The notes: generated from the sequence alone by a model not told the origin. DNA of 64,000 nucleotides from Achromobacter piechaudii NBRC 102461 (GCF_001571245.1 NZ_BCTK01000001.1:744001-808000), one strand, 5' to 3'. Counted from the first letter of the stretch, positions 7,890-16,609 are shown. Program-made: numbers and translations.

Positions 7890-10043
7890 ATGTCTGGTAC
7901 CGCGCTCTATAGCAATTCCTGGCACCGGGTCAGCACGCTGCGCCCTCGGCTGCGTTCGCACATCCATATCCATCGCCACGTGTATCGCGGCGAGGTCTGG
8001 TATGTGATGCAGGACCAGAGCAACGGCGAATTCCATCGCTACACGCCCGAAGCCAATCTGCTCATCAGCCTGATGGACGGGCGGCGCACGGTGCAGGAGA
8101 TCTGGGAGATCGCCTGCGGCCAGCTGGACGATGACGCCATGCCGCAGGACGAGGTCATCCGGCTGATGGCGCAGCTGCACCGCGCCGACGTGCTGACGAC
8201 CGACCGCGCGCCCGACGTACGCGATCTGGTCGAACGGCGCAAGCGTCAGCGCATGCAGAAGATCAAGCAGTACATCGGCAACCCCAGCGCGCTGAAGCTG
8301 CCGCTGTTGGACCCGGACCGCTGGCTGACGCGCGCCTTGCCCTGGTATCGCTGGCTGTTCACCTGGGTGGGCGGCCTGCTGTGGCTCGTGGTCGTGGCGG
8401 CCGGGGCGGCGCTGGGCGCGATGCATTGGCAGGCGCTCACCCACAACATCTGGGATCAGGTGTTCTCGTCGGGCAACGTGCTGGCCATGGCGTTGGTGTA
8501 CCCGGTGGTCAAGGCGATCCACGAATTGGGCCACGCCTGCGCGGTCAAGGCGCGCGGCGGCGAGGTGCACGAGATCGGCCTGATGTTCCTGCTGCTGGTG
8601 CCCATCCCCTACGTCGATGCGTCCGCCGCCTCGGCCTTTGCGGACAAGCGCTGGCGGATGCTGGTGGGCGGCGCGGGCATCCTGGTGGAACTGTTCCTGG
8701 CGGCGGTGGCGATGATCGCGTGGACGCAGCTGGAGCCGGGGCTGGGCCGCTCGCTGGCCTATACCGTCATCATCCTGTGCGGCGTATCGACGCTGTTCAT
8801 GAACGGCAACCCGCTGCTGCGTTATGACGGTTATTACGTGCTGTCCGACGGCATCGAGATTCCCAACCTGGGCCAGCGCGCCAACGGCTATCTGGGCTAC
8901 CTGTTCAAGCGCTACGTGCTGGGACTGCGCGGTGCAGAGGCCCCGCGCGCCACGCCCGGCGAACGCGCCTGGTTCGTGGGCTACGCGCTGCTGTCCTTCT
9001 GCTACCGCATGTTCATCATGTTCCTGGCCATCTTCATCATGGCCGGGCAATTTTTCTTCTTTGGCGTCCTGCTGGCGATGTGGGCGCTGTTCAACACGAT
9101 CGTGATGCCGCTGTGGCGGCTGGGCCGGCAGTTCTATGCCGACCCGCAGATCCAGGCGCATCGCCTGCGTTCCTACGCGATCAGCGCGCTTTGTATCGCC
9201 GGGCTGATCGGGCTGGTGGGGGCGCTGCCGATGCCGTCGTCCACCGACACCGAGGGCGTGGTGTGGGTGCCGCCCAGCGCGCAGGTCCGCGCGCCGGTGG
9301 CGGGTTTCGTGCGCGCGCGGCAGGCGGCGGACGATGCGCCCGTGGGGCAAGGCGCGCCGCTGATGGCTTTGGAAAACGACGAGCTGATCCGCCGCGACGC
9401 GATGCTGGCCGCGCAGGTCGACGAATACCAGGCGCGCTATGTGCAGGCCTACGCGCAGAACCAGGTGCAGGCGGCCATCATGCGGCACCAATGGACCAGC
9501 TTGCAGACCGAGCGCCGCGCCATCGCCGAGCAGGTGCAGGGGCAGCAGGTGCGCAGCCCGCACGCCGGCCGCTTCGTGTCGGCGCAGGCCGAGGACATGA
9601 CCGGCCGCTACGTGCAGCGCGGCGAGCTGCTGGGCTATGTGCTGACGGACGCCGAGACCGTGCGCGTGGTGGTGCCCCAGTCGAGCCTGGAACGTATCCA
9701 TCGTTCGCTCAAGGACGTGCGCGTGCGCTTGGTGCAGGATAGCGCGCAGGAGTTCGGCGCGCAGATTGCGCGGGAAGTGCCCGCCGCCACCGATGAATTG
9801 CCCAGCCTTGCGCTCAGTTTGCAAGGCGGGGGCAGCATCGGCGTGGACCCGCGCAAGTCGCGTGAAGGGCAGGCCAAGTCGTCGGAAAACCTGTTCGTGA
9901 TGGACCTGCGCCTGCCCGACGATGCGCCGCGCGCGTATCTGGGCGCGCGCGTCTATGTGAAGTTCGCGCACCAACCCCGGCCGCTGGCGCTGCAAGCCTA
10001 CGACGCGGTGCGGCAGATGGTGCTGCGCCAGTTCCAGCTATGA
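7890..10043 (+). CDS. M50-family membrane zinc metalloprotease with PqqD-like N-terminus and HlyD-like C-terminus
   Basis: 717 residues. The N-terminus (~30-105) resembles a PqqD/RRE-type winged helix, a fold that binds peptide leaders. Transmembrane helices follow from ~155. The zinc site HELGH is at 211-215 and the second conserved motif NPLLRYDG at 307-314, both typical of the putative peptide zinc metalloprotease branch of M50 (site-2 protease) proteins. More membrane segments occur at ~260-300, ~360-395 and ~425-440. The C-terminal ~270 residues look like an HlyD adaptor, with a lipoyl-like half (RAPVAGFVRARQ), a helical hairpin and the second half (RSPHAGRFVSA). It starts 8 bases after the upstream stop with a GAGAAG ribosome site. 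Its place between an adaptor and a SecA-like ATPase suggests it is a structural and/or processing part of an exporter rather than a general protease. Confidence 0.85.
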   Translation: MSGTALYSNSWHRVSTLRPRLRSHIHIHRHVYRGEVWYVMQDQSNGEFHRYTPEANLLISLMDGRRTVQEIWEIACGQLDDDAMPQDEVIRLMAQLHRADVLTTDRAPDVRDLVERRKRQRMQKIKQYIGNPSALKLPLLDPDRWLTRALPWYRWLFTWVGGLLWLVVVAAGAALGAMHWQALTHNIWDQVFSSGNVLAMALVYPVVKAIHELGHACAVKARGGEVHEIGLMFLLLVPIPYVDASAASAFADKRWRMLVGGAGILVELFLAAVAMIAWTQLEPGLGRSLAYTVIILCGVSTLFMNGNPLLRYDGYYVLSDGIEIPNLGQRANGYLGYLFKRYVLGLRGAEAPRATPGERAWFVGYALLSFCYRMFIMFLAIFIMAGQFFFFGVLLAMWALFNTIVMPLWRLGRQFYADPQIQAHRLRSYAISALCIAGLIGLVGALPMPSSTDTEGVVWVPPSAQVRAPVAGFVRARQAADDAPVGQGAPLMALENDELIRRDAMLAAQVDEYQARYVQAYAQNQVQAAIMRHQWTSLQTERRAIAEQVQGQQVRSPHAGRFVSAQAEDMTGRYVQRGELLGYVLTDAETVRVVVPQSSLERIHRSLKDVRVRLVQDSAQEFGAQIAREVPAATDELPSLALSLQGGGSIGVDPRKSREGQAKSSENLFVMDLRLPDDAPRAYLGARVYVKFAHQPRPLALQAYDAVRQMVLRQFQL

Positions 10044-10058
10044 GGCGAGCGCCCTGAT

Positions 10059-12032
10059 ATGCACGCCTTCGCCGCCCTGAACCCGGACCCGCTCTATCCT
10101 GAAAAGGAAAGCGAGCGGCATCCGAACAAGCTGGAAGCCTGGGGCACGGGCGCGCTGCGCTGGCTGGGCCGCAAGCGCCGCCAGCCGCTGTCGCGCACCC
10201 GCCGCATTGTGGCCAGGGTGCATCGCGAAACCGAAAAGTTAGGCGAGCTGGATCTTGCCAGCGTGCGCCAGCGCGCGGACGAGATCGCCTACGAGTTGCG
10301 CTGCCACGGCATCACCGCCGCGAGCGCCGCGCGCGCGTTTGCCTTGATCCGGCAGGCGGCGCGGCTGACCGTGGGCAAGGCGCATTTCGATGTGCAGTTG
10401 ATGGGCGGCTGGGCCATGCTGCAAGGCATGGTCGCCGAGATGAACACGGGCGAAGGCAAGACGCTGACCGCCACACTGCCCGCCGCCACGGTGGCCATGG
10501 CCGGACTGCCGGTGCATGTCATCACCACCAACGATTACCTTGTCGAGCGCGACGCGCAGATCATGTCGCCCATCTACGAGGCGCTGGGCCTGACGGTGGC
10601 CTGGGTCAGCATGGAGATGGACATCCCCACGCGGCGCAAGGCGTACCAGGCCGACGTGGTGTATTGCTCGAACAAGACGCTGGTGTTCGATTACCTGCGC
10701 GACCTGATCGTGCTGGAAGGCGGCAAGGATGAAGATGCGTTGCGGCTGGAACGGCTGCGGGGCGAACAGGGACGGCTGGCGCAGCTGTACCTGCGCGGCC
10801 TGTGCTTTGCGATCGTGGACGAAGCCGACAGCGTGCTGGTGGACGAGGCGCGCACGCCGCTCATCATTTCGGGCGTGCAGGAAGACGACACGGCCGAGGT
10901 GACGCGCCAGGCCATGTTGCTTGCCGGCGCGATGGACCCGTCGCACTACCGCCTGCTGCGCGGCGAACGCCGGGTGACGCTGACCGAACTGGGCCGCGAG
11001 CATCTGCGCGCCGCCTGCGCCACATTGCCCGCGCCATGGAGCATTCCGTTTCGCGGGGAAGAGCTGGTGCTCAGTGCCTTGACGGTATTGCACCTGTACC
11101 GGCTGGACGAGCAATACATCATCCGCGACGAGAAGATCATGGTGGTGGATGAATTCACCGGGCGCGTGATGCCCGACCGGTCCTGGGGGCAGGGCCTGCA
11201 CCAGATGCTGGAATTCAAGGAAGGGCTGGCGTTGAGCGAGCCGCGCGCCACGCTCAAGAGCATCAGCTATCAGCGCTTCTTCAAGCACTATCTGCTGCTG
11301 TCGGGCATGACCGGCACGGCGGCGGAAATCCGCGCGGAGCTGGGGCGGGTGTATGACCTGCCGGTCGTGCGCATTCCCACGCATCGCGCCTCGCGCCGAC
11401 GCTACGCGCCCGACGCGGTGTACGCCAGCCTGGAAGAAAAATGGGCGGCGGTGCGCGACCGCGCGCGCGTCCTGCATGCGCAAGGCGTGCCGGTGCTGAT
11501 CGGTACGCGCTCGGTGGCGGCCTCGGAGCAGGTGGCCCAGGTGTTGATCGAGGCCGGCTTGCCCGCCGTGGTGCTCAACGCCAAGCAGGACGCGGACGAG
11601 GCCGACATGATCGCGCAGGCGGGGCAGATCGGCAGCATCATGATCGCCACCAACATGGCCGGGCGGGGCACGGATATTCCGCTGTCCGACGCCGCGCGCG
11701 AGGCGGGCGGCCTGCACGTCATCCTGACCGAGCGCCACGAATCGGCGCGCATCGACCGACAGCTGGAAGGCCGCTGCGCCCGCCAGGGCGACCCCGGCCA
11801 CGTCGAAGCCATCCTGTCCTGGGAAGACGCGGTGCTGGATAGCGTTACCGGCCCTGCCTGGGCATGGCCCGCGCGGCTGTTGCGCGGGATGGGCGGCCAT
11901 CGGTTGGCGGCCGCGTGGCTGCGCTACGCCCAGGCGCGCACGGAAAAGAAACTGGCCCGCGAGCGCCGCCACATGGTGGCCGCGGACGAAGAACTTGAAA
12001 ACTCCCTGTCCTTTTCCGGGCAAGGGGATTGA
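10059..12032 (+). CDS. SecA-like (SecA2-type) preprotein translocase ATPase, shortened
   Basis: 657 residues against ~900 for housekeeping SecA. Walker A (MNTGEGKT) is at 128-135 and the Walker B region VDEADSVLVDEA at 253-264. Further DEAD motor motifs are present: TTNDYL, VDEFTGRVMPDRSWGQGLHQ, SGMTGTA and MAGRGTDIPL, then the QLEGRCARQGDPG box. The preprotein-crosslinking region appears retained. Most of the helical wing and scaffold end and the C-terminal zinc-binding tail (CxCxSGKKYKxCH type) are absent. An accessory SecA next to an M50 membrane protein and two adaptors implies a dedicated export route, presumably for the giant repeat protein. The start lies 15 bases after the preceding stop, with GAGGCGAG upstream. 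Confidence 0.88.
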   Translation: MHAFAALNPDPLYPEKESERHPNKLEAWGTGALRWLGRKRRQPLSRTRRIVARVHRETEKLGELDLASVRQRADEIAYELRCHGITAASAARAFALIRQAARLTVGKAHFDVQLMGGWAMLQGMVAEMNTGEGKTLTATLPAATVAMAGLPVHVITTNDYLVERDAQIMSPIYEALGLTVAWVSMEMDIPTRRKAYQADVVYCSNKTLVFDYLRDLIVLEGGKDEDALRLERLRGEQGRLAQLYLRGLCFAIVDEADSVLVDEARTPLIISGVQEDDTAEVTRQAMLLAGAMDPSHYRLLRGERRVTLTELGREHLRAACATLPAPWSIPFRGEELVLSALTVLHLYRLDEQYIIRDEKIMVVDEFTGRVMPDRSWGQGLHQMLEFKEGLALSEPRATLKSISYQRFFKHYLLLSGMTGTAAEIRAELGRVYDLPVVRIPTHRASRRRYAPDAVYASLEEKWAAVRDRARVLHAQGVPVLIGTRSVAASEQVAQVLIEAGLPAVVLNAKQDADEADMIAQAGQIGSIMIATNMAGRGTDIPLSDAAREAGGLHVILTERHESARIDRQLEGRCARQGDPGHVEAILSWEDAVLDSVTGPAWAWPARLLRGMGGHRLAAAWLRYAQARTEKKLARERRHMVAADEELENSLSFSGQGD

Positions 12033-12045
12033 ACTTGCAGAACCC

Positions 12046-12855
12046 ATGACACGACGCCTACGTATTCCTCGCGCCTTGTGCGCCCCGATTCTCTGTTGCG
12101 GCCTGCTCTTGAGCGGCGTCGCCGCCGCGCAGGGCTTGCCGCCCGACGCGCGTTTGCCGGTGCTGTCCGAACCCGCGCTATCCACGCAGGGCGACAGCTT
12201 GCAGTCACCGATGGCCTGCCTGATCGAGCCGTTCCAGGTGTCGGAACTGGGCAGTGCCTCGGCGGGGGTGCTGAGTAATGTGCTGGTGCAGCGCGGCGAC
12301 GTGGTCAAGAAGGGCCAGGTCGTGGCCGAACTGAATAGCAACGTCGACGAAGCCACGCTGGGCCTGCGCCGCGCCGAAGCCGCCTACCTGGGCCGCGTCG
12401 TCGATCGCAATGCCGACCTGTTCAAGCGGCAACTGCTGCCCGCCGGCGATTACGACGAAATGACTTCGCGCAGCCGGCAGGCTCAGCTTCAAGTGGCCTT
12501 GCAACAAGCCATCCTGGCCGAGCGCAGCATCAAGAGCCCATTCGATGGCGTGGTCGCCGAACGCTACGCCGGCCCGGGGGATCGCGTCAATGACAACAAG
12601 ATCGTCAAGCTGGCGCAGATCAACCCCTTGCTGGTGAAGGTGGTCGTGCCCGAGGGCCTGTACGGCCAGATCAAGGCGGACGCCAATGCGCAGATTTCGG
12701 TCAATGCCGCGATCAGCGACAAGCCGCTGCAAGGCAAGGTCTGGCGCATCGACCGTGTGATGGATGCCGCAAGCGGTACGTTCACCGTGCTGTTGCGCGT
12801 GCCGAACGAGGGCAACGTCATCCCTTCGGGCATCCGCTGTTCGGTCAAGTTCTGA
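12046..12855 (+). CDS. Secreted HlyD/RND-type periplasmic adaptor
   Basis: 269 residues from the ATG at 12046, which places a clean signal peptide at the front: basic MTRRLRIPR, hydrophobic core, cleavage near AAA-QG. The first lipoyl half (LVQRGDVVKKGQVVAELN), a helical hairpin with DYDEMTSRSRQAQ, the second half (IKSPFDGVVAERYAGPGDRV) and a short beta-barrel domain are visible. An in-frame upstream ATG at 11995 would overlap the SecA-like gene and bury the signal peptide, so it is rejected. This is the second separate adaptor in the cluster, after the membrane-anchored GAF adaptor; it may face the outer-membrane side. It is the last gene of the run before a pair of hairpins. Confidence 0.82.
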   Translation: MTRRLRIPRALCAPILCCGLLLSGVAAAQGLPPDARLPVLSEPALSTQGDSLQSPMACLIEPFQVSELGSASAGVLSNVLVQRGDVVKKGQVVAELNSNVDEATLGLRRAEAAYLGRVVDRNADLFKRQLLPAGDYDEMTSRSRQAQLQVALQQAILAERSIKSPFDGVVAERYAGPGDRVNDNKIVKLAQINPLLVKVVVPEGLYGQIKADANAQISVNAAISDKPLQGKVWRIDRVMDAASGTFTVLLRVPNEGNVIPSGIRCSVKF

Positions 12856-12904
12856 TCTGGCCCGCGCCGCGATCCGCCGATGCCGGTAGACTGTTTCTTT
12901 TCGC

Positions 12905-12958
12905 GCTCCGTCATTGCGGAGCATCGGATCGACGCGTGGCCCATGCGGAGGCCACGCG
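12905..12958 (+). terminator. Two consecutive hairpins after the export cluster (possible terminator)
   Basis: GCTCCG pairs with CGGAGC (12905-12922), followed at once by a 9-bp perfect stem CGCGTGGCC/GGCCACGCG (12933-12958). No clear T-run follows, so intrinsic termination is uncertain, but the position between the last adaptor gene and the next unit fits. Confidence 0.4.
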
Positions 12959-12984
12959 CTTACTAGCAAGGGGGCTGGAACGCT

Positions 12985-13389
12985 GTGAAAATAAAAAAAC
13001 TGATTGAAGAGCGCCGGGTGGACGAACGCGTCGCGGTGAGCGAACGCGCCGACCCGAGCAACGCCGAGGCGCTGGCCGCGCTGGACCAGCTGGACGGCGC
13101 GCAGTTCAGCTCGATTGCCTTCGTGACGGAAGACGAAACCGTCATGGCGATAGGTGGCGGCGGAGACGGCGCGTTTGTGGTGTCCATCACGCTCGATGAC
13201 GACGCGCGCATCTATACGCTGATCGACCCGACACGCTCGGAAGACCACGACCAGGACGTAGTGGTGGGCGGGCAGGCGGGCAGCTACCAACAGTACCAAT
13301 GCGTTGACCGCGACATGGCGAAGGCGGCCCTGCTGTATTTTCAACAGGAAGGCCAGCCGTCGCCAGACTTGAAATGGGTCAGCGAATAG
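12985..13389 (+). CDS. Imm1-like putative immunity protein, orphan
   Basis: 134 residues, GTG start with AAGGGGG about 10 bases upstream. The core (DETVMAIGGGGDGAFVVSI, then a DP loop, VVVGGQ.GSYQ and a C-terminal AKAALLYFQQEGQPSPDLKW) matches my recollection of the Imm1 immunity family, which protects against deaminase or nuclease toxins of polymorphic systems. The protein is small, acidic and soluble with no signal peptide. No toxin gene is adjacent: the upstream genes are the export cluster and the downstream gene is convergent. It could be an orphan immunity gene or a housekeeping relative. The family assignment comes from pattern memory only. Confidence 0.5.
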   Translation: MKIKKLIEERRVDERVAVSERADPSNAEALAALDQLDGAQFSSIAFVTEDETVMAIGGGGDGAFVVSITLDDDARIYTLIDPTRSEDHDQDVVVGGQAGSYQQYQCVDRDMAKAALLYFQQEGQPSPDLKWVSE

Positions 13390-13404
13390 CGGACTCGCGT
13401 CGCG

Positions 13405-13431
13405 TGACCGGCCGCTGACCGCAGCCGGTCA
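13405..13431. terminator. Hairpin between convergent genes
   Basis: TGACCGGC pairs with GCCGGTCA (8 bp) in the 39-base gap between the Imm1-like gene and the convergent dehydrogenase; the right arm includes the stop codon of the latter. It may end transcription from both sides, although no T-run is seen. Confidence 0.4.
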
Positions 13432-14394
13432 GACCACCTGGGTCAACACTTTTTCATCGCGGAACCAGCCGTCCAGATTGGCCACCATCAGGTCGGCCAT
13501 GGCGCGGCGGGTTTCGTGCGTGCCGCTGGCGATGTGGGGCAGCAGCACCACGTTATCCATCGCATTGAACGCGGCGGACGTGGCCGGTTCGTGCTCGAAC
13601 ACGTCCAGCCCCGCGCCCGCGATGCGCTTGTCTTCTAGCGCGCTGACGAGCGCGGCTTCGTCCACGACCGTGCCGCGCGCAATATTGATGAGCCAGCCGG
13701 TGGGGCCCAGCGCGTTCAGCACCTTGGCATTCACCATGTGGCGCGTGGCGTCGCCGCCCGGCACGGCCAGCACCAGGAAGTCGCACTCGGCGGCCAGGGT
13801 TTCGATGTCGGGGCAATAGCGGTAGCCCTCGGGGGCATCGGCGCGCGGCTTGCGGTTGGTGTAGAGGATCTCCATATCGAAGGCGGCGGCGCGGCGTGCG
13901 ATCTGCAAGCCGATGTTGCCCAGCCCGACGATGCCGCAGCGTTTGCCGGACATTCTTGTGCCCAGCGGGAAGTTCTCGCTGGGCCAGCGGCCGGCGCGCA
14001 CGAAGCGGTCTGCCTGGGCGATGCGGCGCGGGGCGGCCAGCATCAAGGCAAGCGCCGTGTCGGCCACGCAGGCGTCCAGCACGCCGGGCGTGTTCGTGAC
14101 GACGACCCCGCGTGCGCGGGCGGCCGCCAGGTCGATGGTGTCGTAACCCACGCCAAAACTGAATATGCCTTCCAGCGCGGGCAGCGCGTTGATCAGCTCG
14201 GCCGTCGCGCCAAAGCGTCCACTGGTGGCGATGCCGCGTATGTGCGGGCCGTGCTCGCGCAGCAAGGCGTCGGCATCGGCGGCTTCCCAGAGGCGATGCA
14301 CGCGGTAGCGCGATTCAAGATCGGCGACCAGATCCGGCAGCAAGGGGCCGACCATCAACAGGTGCGGGGCGGAGGAAGGCAGGGAATCTGTCAT
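13429..14394 (-). CDS. D-2-hydroxyacid dehydrogenase (glyoxylate/hydroxypyruvate reductase type)
   Basis: 321 residues, usual length for the family. The NAD(P)-binding Rossmann motif GIVGLGNIG is preceded by the substrate-domain motif FGVGYDTID. The three catalytic residues are recognisable: Arg in NIARGTVVDE, Glu in DVFEHEP and His in LLPHIASGT. The cofactor loop after the second strand carries TNRKPR (Arg/Lys), which favours NADPH. It catalyses reduction of a 2-keto acid such as glyoxylate or hydroxypyruvate in the cytoplasm; the substrate cannot be fixed from sequence. It lies 87 bases downstream of a Bug-type carboxylate-binding protein on the same strand, so the pair may import and reduce or oxidise the same organic acid. 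Confidence 0.88.
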   Translation of the reverse strand: MTDSLPSSAPHLLMVGPLLPDLVADLESRYRVHRLWEAADADALLREHGPHIRGIATSGRFGATAELINALPALEGIFSFGVGYDTIDLAAARARGVVVTNTPGVLDACVADTALALMLAAPRRIAQADRFVRAGRWPSENFPLGTRMSGKRCGIVGLGNIGLQIARRAAAFDMEILYTNRKPRADAPEGYRYCPDIETLAAECDFLVLAVPGGDATRHMVNAKVLNALGPTGWLINIARGTVVDEAALVSALEDKRIAGAGLDVFEHEPATSAAFNAMDNVVLLPHIASGTHETRRAMADLMVANLDGWFRDEKVLTQVV

Positions 14395-14481
14395 GGATAC
14401 GGCTTATCGGGAAAGGCTTGTGGAAGGGGCTTCTTGGCAATGCGGATTGGGACGCGGCCCGGAAACCGGGCCGGCCCGTTA

Positions 14482-15477
14482 TCAATTGGTCTGGATATTG
14501 CGCGTCTTGATGATCTGCCCATAGCGCGCGCGTTCGCTGGCGGCCAGCTCCTGCAACTGCTGCGGGGTCGAGCCATGCGCCACCGCACCTTGCGATTCCA
14601 GCTTGGTCTTCATGGCCGGGTCGGAGGCAACGTCGCGGATGGCTTGCGACAGCTTTTCGATCACGGCGGGCGGCGTGCCGGCCGGCGCCAGCACGGCGGT
14701 CCATGAGCCCGACTGTGCATTCTGCACGCCGGCTTCATCGATGGTGGGCACGTCGGGCATGGCGGGCGAACGCGTCGCGCCGGTAACGGCCAGCGCGCGC
14801 AGCTTGCCGCCAGTGACGTAAGGCATGGTTTCCAGCACCGAGGCGAACAGCATGTCCACGCGGCCGGCCATCAGGTCGGTCATGGCGGGGCCGCCGCCCT
14901 TGTAGGGCACGTGCATCAGATCGACGCCGGTGGCCTGCTGGAAGATCTCGCCCGACAGGTGCGGCGCGCCGCCCGTGCCGGAACTGGCGAACGTGTGCTT
15001 ACCCGGTTCGGCGCGCGCCAGCTTGACCAGGTCGGCCACGTTCTTGGCGGGCAGGGTGGTCGGCACGACCAGCACGAAGGGCAGGTCCGAAAAGAGCGAC
15101 ACGGGCGTGAACGCAGTGGCCGGGTCGGAATGCAGCTTGTAGATCCACGGGTTGATCGCCAGCATGCCGGAATTGGCGAACAGCAGCGTGTAGCCGTCGG
15201 CGGGCGAGCGCGCCACCAGGTCAGCGGCGATCTGGCCGCCCGCGCCGGGGCGGTTGTCCACCACCACCGATGCGGCCAGCTTGTCGCCCAGCGCCGCCGC
15301 CAACAGCCGCGCCGAGATGTCGGTGCCGCCGCCTGGCGAAAAAGGCACGATCAGGTTGATCGAACGCTCCGGATACCCGGCAGCCTGGGCGCTGAACGGC
15401 AAGGCGGCGGTGGCGGCCAGGGCCAACGCCGCGGCAATGAGCCGGACGCGGGGGCGGGCGATGGGGGGTGTCTCCAT
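14482..15477 (-). CDS. Bug-family tripartite tricarboxylate transporter substrate-binding protein
   Basis: 331 residues from the ATG at 15477. This start gives a proper signal peptide (METPPIARPRVRL, hydrophobic core, AQA-AGYP) and has an AGAGAAAAG site just upstream; an upstream in-frame start at 15633 would overlap the divergent regulator and is rejected. The family marks are YPERSINLIVPFSPGGGTD near the N-terminus, VVDNRPGAGG and VPYKGGGPAMTDLMAGRVD. These periplasmic receptors bind carboxylates and are hugely expanded in Bordetella and Achromobacter, often without neighbouring membrane subunits, as here. The divergent LysR gene probably controls it, and the downstream dehydrogenase may be co-transcribed. 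Confidence 0.92.
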   Translation of the reverse strand: METPPIARPRVRLIAAALALAATAALPFSAQAAGYPERSINLIVPFSPGGGTDISARLLAAALGDKLAASVVVDNRPGAGGQIAADLVARSPADGYTLLFANSGMLAINPWIYKLHSDPATAFTPVSLFSDLPFVLVVPTTLPAKNVADLVKLARAEPGKHTFASSGTGGAPHLSGEIFQQATGVDLMHVPYKGGGPAMTDLMAGRVDMLFASVLETMPYVTGGKLRALAVTGATRSPAMPDVPTIDEAGVQNAQSGSWTAVLAPAGTPPAVIEKLSQAIRDVASDPAMKTKLESQGAVAHGSTPQQLQELAASERARYGQIIKTRNIQTN

Positions 15478-15656
15478 GTCTTTTCTCTTTTTTGGGGTGG
15501 GAAACGGCTTGCGCCGCGAAATGAATCCGTGCTGCGGTGATGCTCCTTTGGGTCCTCTGGCCGCCGTGGCTGCCATTTTTTGCGAGTATAGAAACGGCTG
15601 TCGATGGATAGCCGTTCGAGCTATAAATAGCATTGATCAATTCAAGGATTGAATCG

Positions 15657-16556
15657 ATGGAATTTCGTCAGTTGGAGTGTTTCATTGCGGTGGCCGAAGA
15701 ATTGCACTTCGGCCGTGCCGCCGAACGGCTATGCATGACGCAGCCGCCGCTGTCCCGCCAGATTCAGTTGCTGGAGCAGGACCTGGGCGTGACGCTGTTT
15801 GAACGCAATAGCCGGCAGGTGCTGCTCAGTGCCGCGGGCCGGCGCTTCCTGCGCGATGCGCGCCACCTGCTGGAGTTCTCGGCGCGAGCCGCCGCCACCG
15901 CGCGGCGCACCTCGGGCGGCGATGCGGGGCACATCACGCTGGGCTTTACCGCCGTGGCCTCGTACCGTTTGATGCCATCAATGATCATGCAGGCCCGCAA
16001 ACTGCTTGCCGGCGTCGAGATCCAGCTGCGCGAAACGGTCAGTACGGATCTTGCCCGGCTGCTGGTGGCGCGCGAGCTGGACGCCATCCTGGCGCGCAGC
16101 GTGCCGCAGCAGGCGGGCATCGAATCGCGCCTCGTCGAGCGCGAGCCGCTGGTGCTGGCGCTGCCGGTGGGGTCGCCCTTGTGCGAACACGAAACCGTGC
16201 CGCTGCGCCTGCTGCAAGGCCAGCCCTTCGTGCTGTATTCACCGCGCGAAGGCAAGTATTTCTATGACCGCATCGTGGGGGCGTTCGGCCTGGCCGACGT
16301 GCAGCCTGATTATGTGCAGCGGGCAGGGCAGACCCATACGTTGCTGGCCTTGGTGCGGGCGGGCCTGGGGGTGGGCATCGTGCCCGATTCCGCGCGCGAG
16401 CTTCGGTTCGATGGCGTGGAATTCCGGCCGATCGGGCAGCGCAATCTGTACGCGGATATGTATCTGGCCTGGCACGCCCAGCACGACAACCCGGCGCTGG
16501 ACGCGTTCCTGCAACGGGTGGTGGATGTGGATGGGCTTGGGCGCCGCGCGCCGTAG
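15657..16556 (+). CDS. LysR-family transcriptional regulator
   Basis: 299 residues. The N-terminal winged helix MEFRQLECFIAVAEELHFGRAAERL with QPPLSRQIQLLEQDLG is characteristic, and the rest is an effector-binding domain. The ATG at 15657 with AAGGA upstream is chosen over a start at 15633. It is divergent from the Bug receptor and dehydrogenase genes with ~180 bases between starts, the normal layout for a LysR gene and its target. The sequence resembles the BenM/CatM-like subgroup, but the inducer cannot be predicted. Confidence 0.92.
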   Translation: MEFRQLECFIAVAEELHFGRAAERLCMTQPPLSRQIQLLEQDLGVTLFERNSRQVLLSAAGRRFLRDARHLLEFSARAAATARRTSGGDAGHITLGFTAVASYRLMPSMIMQARKLLAGVEIQLRETVSTDLARLLVARELDAILARSVPQQAGIESRLVEREPLVLALPVGSPLCEHETVPLRLLQGQPFVLYSPREGKYFYDRIVGAFGLADVQPDYVQRAGQTHTLLALVRAGLGVGIVPDSARELRFDGVEFRPIGQRNLYADMYLAWHAQHDNPALDAFLQRVVDVDGLGRRAP

Positions 16557-16609
16557 TTCGGGTAGGCGCGCGGCTTGTTGTCTGGTGGCGTCGCGGATCG
16601 GCTGAGTGA

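Noticed and set aside
7674..9995. Long minus-strand open frame opposite the M50 gene
   Set aside because: Antisense shadow caused by high GC3; rich in His, Arg and Gln, no domain.
1..12855. Classical type I secretion operon
   Set aside because: RTX-like cargo and HlyD-type adaptors are present but no ABC exporter or TolC homologue; the SecA-like and M50 genes do not belong to type I systems.
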